Below are positions 1-5,282 of a DNA stretch of 5,575 bases, piece after piece. This DNA is from RBG-16-68-21 sp035286665 (GTDB lineage Bacteria; Actinomycetota; Acidimicrobiia; Spongiisociales; UBA11373), in contig DATECY010000141.1 in assembly GCA_035286665.1 (NCBI GenBank), positions 1 to 5,575 of the forward strand. Direction: 5' to 3'. The position numbers were made by a program, and so were the translations under genes. The notes under the pieces are model-generated. The model had not been told where the DNA came from. It was given only the letters and a program-made list of their open reading frames with translations, and searched no databases. How positions within the stretch are numbered: the stretch's first letter is position 1; every line of letters begins with the position of its first letter.

Positions 1-38
1 CGACAAAGCGGCCATCCCCCCGGTTGGCCGCTTTGTCG
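1..38. terminator. Strong hairpin, probable terminator of a gene to the left
   Basis: Bases 1-14 and 25-38 are exact reverse complements: a 14-bp stem with a 10-base loop, the arms beginning CGACAAAGCGG and ending CCGCTTTGTCG. The A-run at the foot of the left arm and T-run in the right arm make it terminator-like on both strands, but no long T-tract follows. It lies before any gene in the window, so it most likely ends a transcript entering from the left. Being at the edge, its full context is not visible. Confidence 0.7.
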
Positions 39-140
39 TCGTAGGTGGCACCCCGCCGCACGATCGTTGCCGTGCGCCGATCCGTCGAATACGGATGGTC
101 GAAGATCGAAGGTATCTCTCACCCGATACAGTGCCGTGCC

Positions 141-755
141 ATGAACGTTGCGGTCGCACGATCTCCTATGCGCATGCTCGGGTATGCCGCTTTGGCGGTC
201 CCGGCCATCCTGCTCTCGGTCGACATGCTGTTCGCTCACCGCTGGTTTCCTGGGCCCGACGCGACCACACAGGTGGTCGGGTCGACCGTCGACGAAGCGG
301 GAAGCATCGTCGACGTGACCGTCGAGCAACTCACCGTGGATGGTCGTGCCCAGCACCGCAGGGACGTGGTCGTCGGTTATGCGTTGCTTCTCGGCGGAAT
401 TGCAGCGATGGGATGGTCTCTCAAGGAGCTGGTGCGGCCCACCGTGATCCTGCGGGCGGACCGCGACGGGTTGTCGCTACGCGTCGACGGACCGGGCCAC
501 CCTCCGCGGCTCTTTCCGTGGGAGGATGTGCTCGAGGTGCGCTCGAGTGTGCTCGACGACGACGGAGACCCAATCGCGGTGCTGTCGGTTCATCTCGCCG
601 ATCGGGATCTGGTGCCGGTCGACCCGGCGGGCGGTACGGCCGATCCGCCCTGGCTTCACCTGTTCGCCGACGAGTGGGACACCCCGGCTCATCAGGTCGC
701 TCCGCTGCTCGATCAGATGACGAGGAGGGTCCGGCCGGAATCTGGTGGCAAGTGA
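141..755 (+). CDS. Two-helix membrane protein with a PH-like cytoplasmic tail, function unknown
   Basis: From the ATG at 141 this is a 204-residue protein. Two hydrophobic segments are clear, about residues 13-31 (LGYAALAVPAILLSVDMLF) and 76-94 (VVVGYALLLGGIAAMGWSL), separated by a 44-residue polar loop. The remaining 110 residues are soluble; the stretch VILRADRDGLSLRV followed by FPWEDVLEVRSSV resembles the beta-strand pattern of bacterial PH-like domains, which is inference from pattern only. The likely topology is both ends inside and the loop outside. The start is uncertain: an in-frame GTG at 45 adds 32 residues with weak coding bias, and ATGs at 168 and 174 sit just before the first helix; none has a good ribosome binding site. 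The stop overlaps the endonuclease IV start by 4 bases, so the two are probably co-translated, though no functional link is evident. Confidence 0.75.
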   Translation: MNVAVARSPMRMLGYAALAVPAILLSVDMLFAHRWFPGPDATTQVVGSTVDEAGSIVDVTVEQLTVDGRAQHRRDVVVGYALLLGGIAAMGWSLKELVRPTVILRADRDGLSLRVDGPGHPPRLFPWEDVLEVRSSVLDDDGDPIAVLSVHLADRDLVPVDPAGGTADPPWLHLFADEWDTPAHQVAPLLDQMTRRVRPESGGK

Positions 756-1513
756 ACCTTGTCGGGGCGCACGTCCCCAGCGCCGACCCGCTCGCCGAGG
801 CGGCGGCGCGCAAGGCCGAGGTCGTCCAGACGTTCCTGTCCAACCCCCAGTCGTGGAAGGCACCGCTGCCCCGGGACGATGCCGCAGAGCTGGCGGCCTC
901 TCCCATTCGTCTCTACGTCCACGCGCCGTACCTGGTGAACGTGGCGTCTCCGAACAATCGCATCCGCATCCCCAGCCGAAAGATCCTTGCCGACACCCTC
1001 GTGGCCGCTCATGCCGTGGGTGCCGCCGGGGTCATCGTCCACGGCGGGCACGTCGGAGACGACGAGGATGTGGAGGTGGGGTTCGAGCGCTGGCGCAAGG
1101 CGCTGGAAGCGGTGGAGACATCGGTTCCGATCCTGCTCGAGAACACCGCCGGCGGGGGCAACGCGGTGTTGCGCGAGCTCGACGGCTACGGGCGGCTGTG
1201 GGAGGCGCTCGGTTCGTTCGACGTCGGGGTGTGTCTCGACACGTGCCATGCCTGGGCGGCGGGGGAGGATCTGGCGACGGTGGTTGCTCGGGTTCGGGCG
1301 ATGACCGGCCGTGTCGATTTGGTGCACTGCAACGACTCACGCGACCCGCTGGGGAGCAACCGCGACCGTCACGCCAACCTGGGCGTCGGAGAGATCCCCG
1401 AGGAGTTGCTCGCCGCCGTGATCACCGCGGCCGATTGCCCGATCGTCGTCGAGACCCCCGGTGGCGTCGATGAGCAGGCAGCAGACATCGCGTGGGTGCG
1501 AGCGCGGCTGTAG
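752..1513 (+). CDS. nfo: Deoxyribonuclease IV (apurinic/apyrimidinic endonuclease, Nfo family)
   Basis: The 253-residue protein belongs to the endonuclease IV family of TIM-barrel, three-zinc enzymes that cut the backbone 5' of abasic sites in base excision repair and remove 3'-blocking groups; it would act in the cytoplasm on the chromosome. All nine metal ligands of E. coli Nfo have visible counterparts: H57 (VHAPYLVN), H97 (VHGGHVG), E130 (LLENTAG), D163 and H166 (CLDTCHAW), H192 (VHCNDS), D205 and H207 (DRHANLG), E234 (VVETPG). The N-terminus LVGAHVPSADP is the usual family start. It is somewhat shorter than the 285-residue E. coli enzyme. The GTG at 752 is the only plausible start. It shares GTGA with the upstream stop, and a GAGGAGGG run at 722-729 lies too far upstream (22 bases) to be a normally spaced ribosome site, so translational coupling is likely. 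The same reading frame stays open back to 95, but that part is only a shadow of the upstream gene. Confidence 0.95.
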   Translation: MNLVGAHVPSADPLAEAAARKAEVVQTFLSNPQSWKAPLPRDDAAELAASPIRLYVHAPYLVNVASPNNRIRIPSRKILADTLVAAHAVGAAGVIVHGGHVGDDEDVEVGFERWRKALEAVETSVPILLENTAGGGNAVLRELDGYGRLWEALGSFDVGVCLDTCHAWAAGEDLATVVARVRAMTGRVDLVHCNDSRDPLGSNRDRHANLGVGEIPEELLAAVITAADCPIVVETPGGVDEQAADIAWVRARL

Positions 1514-1521
1514 GGGACATC

Positions 1522-1535
1522 GCGCAGCGAGAGAG
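1522..1535 (+). repeat. 14-base direct repeat, copy 1
   Basis: GCGCAGCGAGAGAG occurs here and again, identical, at 1717-1730, 195 bases downstream. Its front part, GAGCGCAGCGAG in copy 2, is a near-palindromic motif. The two copies border the two larger hairpins of the intergenic stretch. The meaning is unknown; they could be leftovers of an insertion or a dispersed genomic repeat. Confidence 0.5.
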
Positions 1536-1536
1536 A

Positions 1537-1556
1537 CGCGCCTCTTAGAGGCCGCG
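1537..1556 (+). terminator. Hairpin just after endonuclease IV, possible terminator
   Basis: CGCGCCTCT (1537-1545) can pair with AGAGG-C-(C)-GCG (1547-1556), with one bulged C at 1553 and a tight turn at the centre. It starts 24 bases after the endonuclease IV stop, the expected place for a terminator. No T-run follows, so an intrinsic terminator is unproven. Confidence 0.35.
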
Positions 1557-1683
1557 CGGATAGGGCATCACCTGCGAGGACGCCGATCAGACCGCCGCGG
1601 CGAATCGCCTTGTCTCCCAACGGTTCTCCCCCCCAGCGGCCGAAGACCGACATCGGGCGGTCACCTATCCGCTGACGCTCTTA

Positions 1684-1708
1684 GCCTCCCCCACTCGGTG
1701 GGGGAGGC
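1684..1708. repeat. Perfect 11-bp-stem hairpin
   Basis: GCCTCCCCCAC (1684-1694) and GTGGGGGAGGC (1698-1708) are exact reverse complements around a TCG loop. It is followed directly by the second copy of the 14-base repeat. There is no T-tract. It could be a terminator, or a REP-like extragenic palindrome; only its copy number in the genome would tell. Confidence 0.6.
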
Positions 1709-1716
1709 GCGAACGA

Positions 1717-1730
1717 GCGCAGCGAGAGAG
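1717..1730 (+). repeat. 14-base direct repeat, copy 2
   Basis: Identical to 1522-1535. It sits 8 bases beyond the 11-bp-stem hairpin and so may form one composite element with it. Confidence 0.5.
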
Positions 1731-1780
1731 CGGAGAGGGCAACGACCCTCGATCACCGCTGGCGCGCCTCGAACCCTGCG

Positions 1781-1799
1781 GTGGCGGCTTCGCCGCCAC
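1781..1799. repeat. 8-bp-stem hairpin at the broken end of the toxin remnant
   Basis: GTGGCGGC (1781-1788) and GCCGCCAC (1792-1799) pair perfectly around a TTC loop. The right arm ends exactly where recognisable PIN-domain protein sequence begins (codon 1797), so the hairpin may mark a recombination or deletion junction. Confidence 0.5.
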
Positions 1800-1904
1800 G
1801 TCGTGGCGTCCGCAGAGCCCGGGGGATCGGTTCTCACTTCGGATCCGAGCGATCTCGCCGCCTTGGCAGCACACGCCCATGACGTCCACGTCGAACGGGT
1901 CTAG
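1797..1904 (+). pseudogene. C-terminal remnant of a PIN-domain (VapC-like) toxin
   Basis: The last 35 codons before the TAG at 1902 read HVVASAEPGGSVLTSDPSDL and then AALAAHAHDVHVERV. The pattern hVVA-A---G--VLTSDP-DL-ALA is the closing part of PIN-domain ribonucleases of the VapC type, where the aspartate of TSDP contributes to the acidic metal site. A whole VapC is usually about 125-145 residues, so roughly three quarters is missing. Upstream in the same frame there is only arginine-rich shadow sequence with no PIN-like N-terminus (no early catalytic aspartate), and no start or ribosome site is present. No VapB-like antitoxin is visible either. This is a dead fragment, probably left by a deletion. 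The family call rests on pattern recognition of a short segment. Confidence 0.6.
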
Positions 1905-1978
1905 AACCCGAGCGGGTGGCACGGAATCACTCCGGCCGAGAGACGTGCTCCCCACCGATTCGGCGAGGTTTGGGTGAC

Positions 1979-2278
1979 GGATCCGACTACGGCCAGTTCG
2001 TGGAGGTGCTCGTGGAGGGCACCCAGTGGGTCGAGTTCTCCGGGACCATCGAAGACGACGGGACCTTCCGGGTGCCCGGGCTGTCGTACACATCCTTCGA
2101 GATCACGTCGTGCCAGGGGAACGCCTCCAACTGCAACAACGTGGTGGCACCCGAGGGCAACGCCGAGGGATACCCGGTGGAGGTGGTGGGCCGGGTGGTG
2201 AACGGGGTGATCACCGCCGAGATCATCTGGCCCGGCAACGAGCAGGGCACCTACGCCTTCGAGGCGACCAGGGGATAG
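1979..2278 (+). CDS. Beta-rich hypothetical protein, probably 5'-truncated
   Basis: From about 1979 to the TAG at 2276 the frame shows strong G/C third-position bias and plausible protein, including VEFSGTIEDDGTFRVPGL, FEITSCQGNASNC and VITAEIIWPGNEQGTYAF. It is rich in beta-formers and Gly/Asn, with a CysX7Cys pair that would suit a disulfide, so an exported domain is likely. No signal peptide or lipobox precedes it, and upstream of 1979 the frame (open back to a GTG at 1916) loses the codon bias. Best reading: the C-terminal 99 codons of a secreted protein whose front was lost, like the neighbouring toxin remnant. The alternative is a small intact gene from the GTG at 2012, which has GGAGG at 2002-2006 with 5-base spacing and would give 88 residues; that match is weakened because it falls in repetitive GTG-GAG codons. 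Family not recognised. Confidence 0.5.
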   Translation, partial: GSDYGQFVEVLVEGTQWVEFSGTIEDDGTFRVPGLSYTSFEITSCQGNASNCNNVVAPEGNAEGYPVEVVGRVVNGVITAEIIWPGNEQGTYAFEATRG

Positions 2279-2409
2279 GGGTTACGGCGAGCAGAATCGG
2301 TCGTGGCCCGAAGCGCCAGGCCCGCAAGGGTCGCGCCGCGGTGACCGAGGCGGTCAACGGGAGTCTCGAAGCCGTCTTCGGCGCCCTGGCGGCGATGGTG
2401 ACGGGGTGA
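2278..2409 (+). other. Coding-like tail, possible gene remnant
   Basis: After the TAG of the preceding ORF, a different frame reads a basic stretch (GRGPKRQARKGRAAVTEAV) and then NGSLEAVFGALAAMVTG before a TGA at 2407-2409. Third positions are G/C-rich, but the only in-frame start is a GTG at 2341, without a ribosome site, leaving 22 codons. It may be the end of another decayed gene or chance. It ends one base before the stop of the convergent lipoprotein gene. Confidence 0.2.
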
Positions 2410-2410
2410 T

Positions 2411-3412
2411 TCAGGCCTCCGGCGTGGGCCGCTGCTCCCACAGAGCCCACCAGTCGGCGGGATCCTTCCAGTCGAATCCCGCGGGGTAGGGGCGGTCCAC
2501 AGTCCGCTGGCGATAGAACAACTCACTGAGGGCCAGGTTGACGCCGCCGTCGAACAATCCGAATCCCTGCGACGCCCCGTAGGCGATGAGGTGGGGGATG
2601 AGGCCCCACAACTCATCGGGATAGGGCAGGTCCTGGTCGAGGAGGAGGTTCAGCCAGCCGATGACCTCATCCAAGGCCGCTTGCTGCAGGTCGGGATGAT
2701 GGAGGGCGGCGGCGAGGGCGGGGGCGCCCTCGGGGCGATGCAGAACGGCGGCCGCCACCTCTGGATCGAGCGGCGACGTCTCGCCGTATCGTGCAAACGC
2801 CGCGATCGCCGCCGGCGGTCCGAAGGCTTCGGCCAACGCCCGCGACAATGGGCCCACCCAATACCGGTTGCCCAGTGGATCGTTCGCGTCGTCGTGGCAC
2901 CCAGCGGGCCAGGAGATCGTCGAAGGCACTGGTTCCGATGCCGTAGCGGACCAGGTGCCAGCGGTCCCTCCGGTGTCGCTGACGAGGCGGATCGCGCCGG
3001 CGACTCTGAAACCGTTCCAGCAGGTCTTGGTGCCACCGGCGGGTGAGTCGTAGGTGCCCGGCGTGCGGGAGCCGGACACGTCGATGACCAGTCGGACGTC
3101 GCACCCCTCGGACACCTGATCGATTCCGACCGTGTCGAGCGTCCAATCGAGCTCGTCGAGGGCGACCCTCGAGTCACCAAACCCGTCGAGCGAGACGTCG
3201 ACGCATATCGTGCCGATGGTCCTGGGACCGTCGTAGGCGGCGGAGAGCGTCGGTGCGGGCATTGGTGGCGCCGTCACCTCCGTCCACGGCGCGGCGAGTG
3301 TGGTCGTGGTCGTGGTCTCTGCGGCGTCGTCGCCGCAGGCACTGGCGAGCAGCAGAACCGTCGCGATCGCCCCTCCCAACCTGACCCCTCGTCGGTGCCC
3401 GTGCCCAGTCAC
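2411..3412 (-). CDS. Lipoprotein of unknown function
   Basis: A 333-residue protein with a lipoprotein signal peptide: basic GHGHRRGVR, a hydrophobic run about residues 12-25, and cleavage before C26 in LLLASAC-GDD (alanine at -3 is less usual than leucine). A threonine-rich spacer follows (TTTTTT, residues 33-38), typical of actinobacterial cell-surface lipoproteins. Residues 63-170 form a beta-rich region with four further cysteines (C70, C104, C131, C172), enough for two disulfides. Residues 180-333 look helical, rich in Ala/Leu, ending in an aromatic segment (DWKDPADWWALWEQ). The GTG start at 3412 is supported by GGAAGG eight bases upstream. I do not recognise the family; surface or periplasmic-side location is inferred from the signal. 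It stands alone as a transcription unit, convergent with debris at its 3' side. Confidence 0.85.
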   Translation of the reverse strand: MTGHGHRRGVRLGGAIATVLLLASACGDDAAETTTTTTLAAPWTEVTAPPMPAPTLSAAYDGPRTIGTICVDVSLDGFGDSRVALDELDWTLDTVGIDQVSEGCDVRLVIDVSGSRTPGTYDSPAGGTKTCWNGFRVAGAIRLVSDTGGTAGTWSATASEPVPSTISWPAGCHDDANDPLGNRYWVGPLSRALAEAFGPPAAIAAFARYGETSPLDPEVAAAVLHRPEGAPALAAALHHPDLQQAALDEVIGWLNLLLDQDLPYPDELWGLIPHLIAYGASQGFGLFDGGVNLALSELFYRQRTVDRPYPAGFDWKDPADWWALWEQRPTPEA

Positions 3413-3420
3413 GTTGAGAA

Positions 3421-3426
3421 CCTTCC
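3421..3426 (-). promoter_or_regulatory. Ribosome binding site of the lipoprotein gene
   Basis: On the minus strand GGAAGG lies 8 bases before the GTG at 3412. It fixes that GTG as the start, in agreement with the signal peptide that follows immediately. Confidence 0.75.
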
Positions 3427-3460
3427 GGTGGCTGCCGCCAGGGTGACCGTCATGGCGCCT

Positions 3461-3491
3461 ACCGGCCAGGGCCGTTGGGCCTTGGGCCGGT
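3461..3491 (-). terminator. Weak hairpin between the frameshifted remnant and the lipoprotein gene
   Basis: ACCGGCC (3461-3467) pairs with GGCCGGT (3485-3491), with a possible inner AGG/CCT pairing. It sits just beyond the 3' end of the minus-strand remnant and ahead of the lipoprotein start. No T-run is present, so the terminator role is tentative. Confidence 0.25.
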
Positions 3492-3776
3492 CATCCCATC
3501 GCGCCTGTGAAGGCCGCCGCCGTGACGGTCTCATCCATGACGCTCCGACAGGCTCCTGGCATCGAGGCGTGCATCGAGCACTGGCTCGCCCAGAGCGTCG
3601 ACCGCGAACCAGAAGGTCGAGGTGCCGATCCCCGGGTCGGTGGCGATGCGCCCCGCCGGGTGCCCGGGTCGGGCATCTGCGCCTGCTGATAGGGGAAGGC
3701 GTCCACCATCGCCCACGCTCCGGTGGACCGGGCGAATGTCGTCGAGGGTGCGGGCGTCGACCGTGAGCAGCCCATC
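3491..3776 (-). pseudogene. Probable frameshifted, headless gene remnant
   Basis: Codon bias and plausible protein sequence switch between two minus-strand frames. The first frame gives LLTVDARTLDDIRPVHRS just after an in-frame TGA (complement at 3777-3779). The second gives GAWAMVDAFPYQQAQMPDPG. The first frame then returns with GRIATDPGIGTSTFWFAVDA and LGEPVLDARLDARSL before a TGA at 3531-3533, while the second frame closes with MDETVTAAAFTGAMG at 3491. Joined, this reads like about 80 residues of one protein. Two compensating indels (near 3710 and 3650) would explain it, as would sequencing error. There is no start codon with a ribosome site at the front, so the 5' end seems lost too. The family is not recognised. 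Alternatively the whole stretch is noncoding and the match to coding bias is an effect of high GC. Confidence 0.35.
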
Positions 3777-3829
3777 TCACCGACAACTCGGCATCAAGAT
3801 TCGGTGCCCCGGATTCCGATGGTGGCTAC

Positions 3830-4666
3830 ATGACCGCGCAGGCGGACCGGATCATCAGGCTGCGGTATCCATCGACCTGTCGCCGCTGCGGGGCCGCTCT
3901 CGATCGGGGTTGCGACGCCCGGTGGGATCCCGTCGCCCGAACCGCCTCCTGTGTGGCCTGCCCCGGCGCCGCCGATCCGTTCGAGCCGATCGTGCCCCCG
4001 CCGTCCGGCGTCGCCGGCCGTTCCGCGCAAGCCGAGGGGGACCGGCGCACGGCCGATCGAGAGGCACGGATCCGCAAGCGGTTCCCGCGGGTCGGAGGGC
4101 TGGTGCTCGCCCTGACCGAGCCACCACCGTCGACCACCTCCTGGAGCCAGGGTGCGGTCGGGGAGCTGACCGTCGCCGCTCGTCTGGCCCGGCCCGCCGC
4201 CGACGGGACGATCGCCGTGCTCCACGACCGTCGGGTGCCCGGCTCGAAGGCGAACATCGACCACCTCGTCGTCGGGCCCGCCGGGGTCCACGTGATCGAC
4301 ACCAAGCGGTACGTGGGCAAGAAGGTCGAGCGCCGTGTCGGGGATGGCCTGTTCGACTCCGGTCCGGCCCGGCTCTTCGTCGGTGGTCGCGACCGGACCC
4401 ATCTCGTCGATGCCATGCATCGTCAGGCGGAGGTGGTCCGGGGCGCCCTCGACGGGCTCGCCGCCACCATCGACTTGGAGGTGGTCTCCGTGCTGTGCTT
4501 CGTCGACGGCGAGTGGAGCCTGCTCTCCGGCCCGTTCGAGGTGTGCGGCACCCACGTCACCGGCCCCCGCGGCCTGGTGCGGCTGGTCACCCGGTCGGGC
4601 CCACTCGGCTCCGACGACCGGATGATCATTGCCCACCACCTGGCGAGGGAGTTGCCGGAGGCGTGA
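3830..4666 (+). CDS. Zinc-ribbon + NERD-domain (nuclease-related) protein
   Basis: A 278-residue cytoplasmic protein. Residues 17-44 hold two CXXC pairs (CRRC at 17-20, CVAC at 41-44) around a short basic segment with a tryptophan, a zinc-ribbon arrangement often placed ahead of NERD domains in actinobacteria. A polar linker follows (about 50-100). Residues 107-220 match the NERD domain, a PD-(D/E)XK-like nuclease fold: GAVGE with E112, then GSKANIDHLVVGPAGVHVID with D144, and the D157-T-K159 pair in VIDTKRY, which replaces the more usual E-X-K. These acidic residues and the lysine would form a metal-dependent DNA-cutting site. The C-terminal part has strands such as LEVVSVLCFVDGEW. ATG at 3830 is chosen because the zinc ribbon follows directly; GGTGG four bases upstream is a weak ribosome site. 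Role unproven; NERD proteins are linked to DNA processing and sometimes to defence. It converges with the toxin gene, stops 7 bases apart. Confidence 0.85.
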   Translation: MTAQADRIIRLRYPSTCRRCGAALDRGCDARWDPVARTASCVACPGAADPFEPIVPPPSGVAGRSAQAEGDRRTADREARIRKRFPRVGGLVLALTEPPPSTTSWSQGAVGELTVAARLARPAADGTIAVLHDRRVPGSKANIDHLVVGPAGVHVIDTKRYVGKKVERRVGDGLFDSGPARLFVGGRDRTHLVDAMHRQAEVVRGALDGLAATIDLEVVSVLCFVDGEWSLLSGPFEVCGTHVTGPRGLVRLVTRSGPLGSDDRMIIAHHLARELPEA

Positions 4667-4677
4667 GCGAGGCTCAC
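4663..4677. terminator. Small hairpin containing both convergent stop codons
   Basis: GTGAGC (4663-4668) and GCTCAC (4672-4677) pair around a GAG loop. The left arm holds the NERD-gene TGA and the right arm holds the toxin-gene stop (TCA read on the plus strand). A 6-bp stem with no T-tract is weak as a terminator but its position between convergent genes is apt. Confidence 0.3.
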
Positions 4678-4991
4678 CGGAGCGCCAGCACCGCCTTCAG
4701 CGCCTGGTCGACCCGGCGCATCGTGGCGGGGGACAGGGCGCCCATGCGGTCCCCGAGTTGGGCCTTGGGCACCGGGGCCAGGTCGTCGCAGATCACCCGA
4801 CCGGCCACGCCCTCACCGGGGGGAATCTCCACGATGGTGGCCCGGGGCTGTTTCGAGGCCGTGGTGATGCGCACCACGTGCACGTGGGGCCAGGACGACT
4901 CGTTGCGGGCGTTGTTGGAGACGATCAGCGCCGGCTCCGGCACGGCATCGGGCTCGAAGCGGAAACCCCACACCGTGCCCCGCAGGTACAT
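4674..4991 (-). CDS. MazF/PemK-family toxin (mRNA interferase)
   Basis: A 105-residue protein with the order of motifs seen in MazF/PemK endoribonucleases: YLRGTVW at the start (usual R-G-D/T-V-W), PEPALIVSNNARN at 18-30 (the P-A-L-V-V-S-N-ARN strand), VHVVRITT at 37-44, a central VEIPPG loop, GRVICDDLAPVPKAQL at 64-79 (usual G-x-V-x-x-D-x-L-x-x-V-x-K-x-x-L), and GALSPATMRRVDQALKAVL at 84-102, the C-terminal helix. R29 and T43/T44 are the likely equivalents of the Arg/Thr catalytic pair of MazF. Members cut single-stranded RNA at short sequences and are held inactive by a co-expressed antitoxin. The start ATG at 4991 follows the antitoxin TAG with no gap at all, so translation is almost certainly coupled. 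The length is normal and no residue looks missing. Confidence 0.88.
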   Translation of the reverse strand: MYLRGTVWGFRFEPDAVPEPALIVSNNARNESSWPHVHVVRITTASKQPRATIVEIPPGEGVAGRVICDDLAPVPKAQLGDRMGALSPATMRRVDQALKAVLALR

Positions 4992-5282
4992 CTACTCCTC
5001 GTCCCAGATCTCGGCCAACGTGGCCGCCACCGCCCGATACCAGGCGGCGGTCTCGGCGTCGACGTCGCCGGCGGCGACCGCGGCGCCATAGGACTGCCGG
5101 AGCTGGTCGGCCTCGAGGGCGCGGTGCCCGGCGATCACCAGGGCCCGAATTGCGCTGGACACCGAGTCGACCTCGATGTCGGGAACGGCCCGCCTCAGCG
5201 CCCGATGGGCCGGCCCGGCGGTGGAGTAGACGACGAGAAGATCGTCCTCGGCATCGAGGAACCCGGCGCTTCGGCGCTTCAT
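4992..5282 (-). CDS. Antitoxin of the MazF/PemK-type pair
   Basis: From the ATG at 5282 this is a 96-residue protein that abuts the toxin gene exactly (TAG then ATG), the standard antitoxin-first order. Residues 34-57 (PDIEVDSVSSAIRALVIAGHRA) look like the strand-helix start of a ribbon-helix-helix DNA-binding domain. The rest is helical, and the tail (DAETAAWYRAVAATLAEIWDEE region) is acidic with aromatic anchors, as expected of a toxin-neutralising tail; only position supports the pairing firmly. The frame stays open to an ATG at 5462, but codons upstream of 5282 lose G/C third-position bias and encode a Cys/Met-rich, Gly/Pro-rich stretch, so the extension is rejected. ATG at 5291 would add MCC. 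No ribosome site precedes 5282; a promoter is placed so that the mRNA would begin at this ATG. It belongs to no antitoxin family that I can name. Confidence 0.7.
   Translation of the reverse strand: MKRRSAGFLDAEDDLLVVYSTAGPAHRALRRAVPDIEVDSVSSAIRALVIAGHRALEADQLRQSYGAAVAAGDVDAETAAWYRAVAATLAEIWDEE

Larger units (their letters stand above)
1514..1796. other. Noncoding stretch with hairpins and short repeats
   Basis: No convincing gene is visible on either strand between the endonuclease IV stop and the toxin remnant. Open frames exist but lack codon bias, recognisable protein and ribosome sites. The stretch carries a hairpin at 1537-1556, an 11-bp-stem hairpin at 1684-1708, an 8-bp-stem hairpin at 1781-1799, and two copies of a 14-base direct repeat. 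It looks like an accumulation site for insertion scars rather than a simple promoter region. Confidence 0.6.

Noticed and set aside
95..751. Open frame in front of and in frame with endonuclease IV, apparently giving a 472-residue protein
   Set aside because: The stretch is arginine-rich shadow of the membrane-protein gene in another frame; endonuclease IV homologues start at LVGAHVPSADP and have no such extension.
1369..1653. Minus-strand open frame of 94 codons starting MSVFGRWGGEPLGDKAIRRG
   Set aside because: It runs antisense into the endonuclease IV gene and has no ribosome site or recognised domain; the look of a protein in 1514-1653 is not enough.
1461..1796. Start of an open frame at 1461 that would give the PIN remnant a 147-residue gene
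   Set aside because: It overlaps the end of endonuclease IV and its first 112 residues are basic, low-information sequence without PIN features, so the length agreement with VapC is chance.
1896..1910. Short inverted repeat CGGGT-CTAGA-ACCCG around the toxin remnant stop
   Set aside because: A 5-bp stem is too small to claim as a terminator or site in DNA of this composition.
3794..4639. Minus-strand open frame of 281 codons opposite the NERD gene
   Set aside because: Antisense shadow; the plus-strand frame has the recognisable zinc ribbon and NERD motifs.
3622..5091. Plus-strand open frame of 489 codons
   Set aside because: It crosses the NERD gene in another frame and the toxin gene on the other strand; its product is Arg/Pro/Gly-rich with no domain. 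It is a high-GC artefact.
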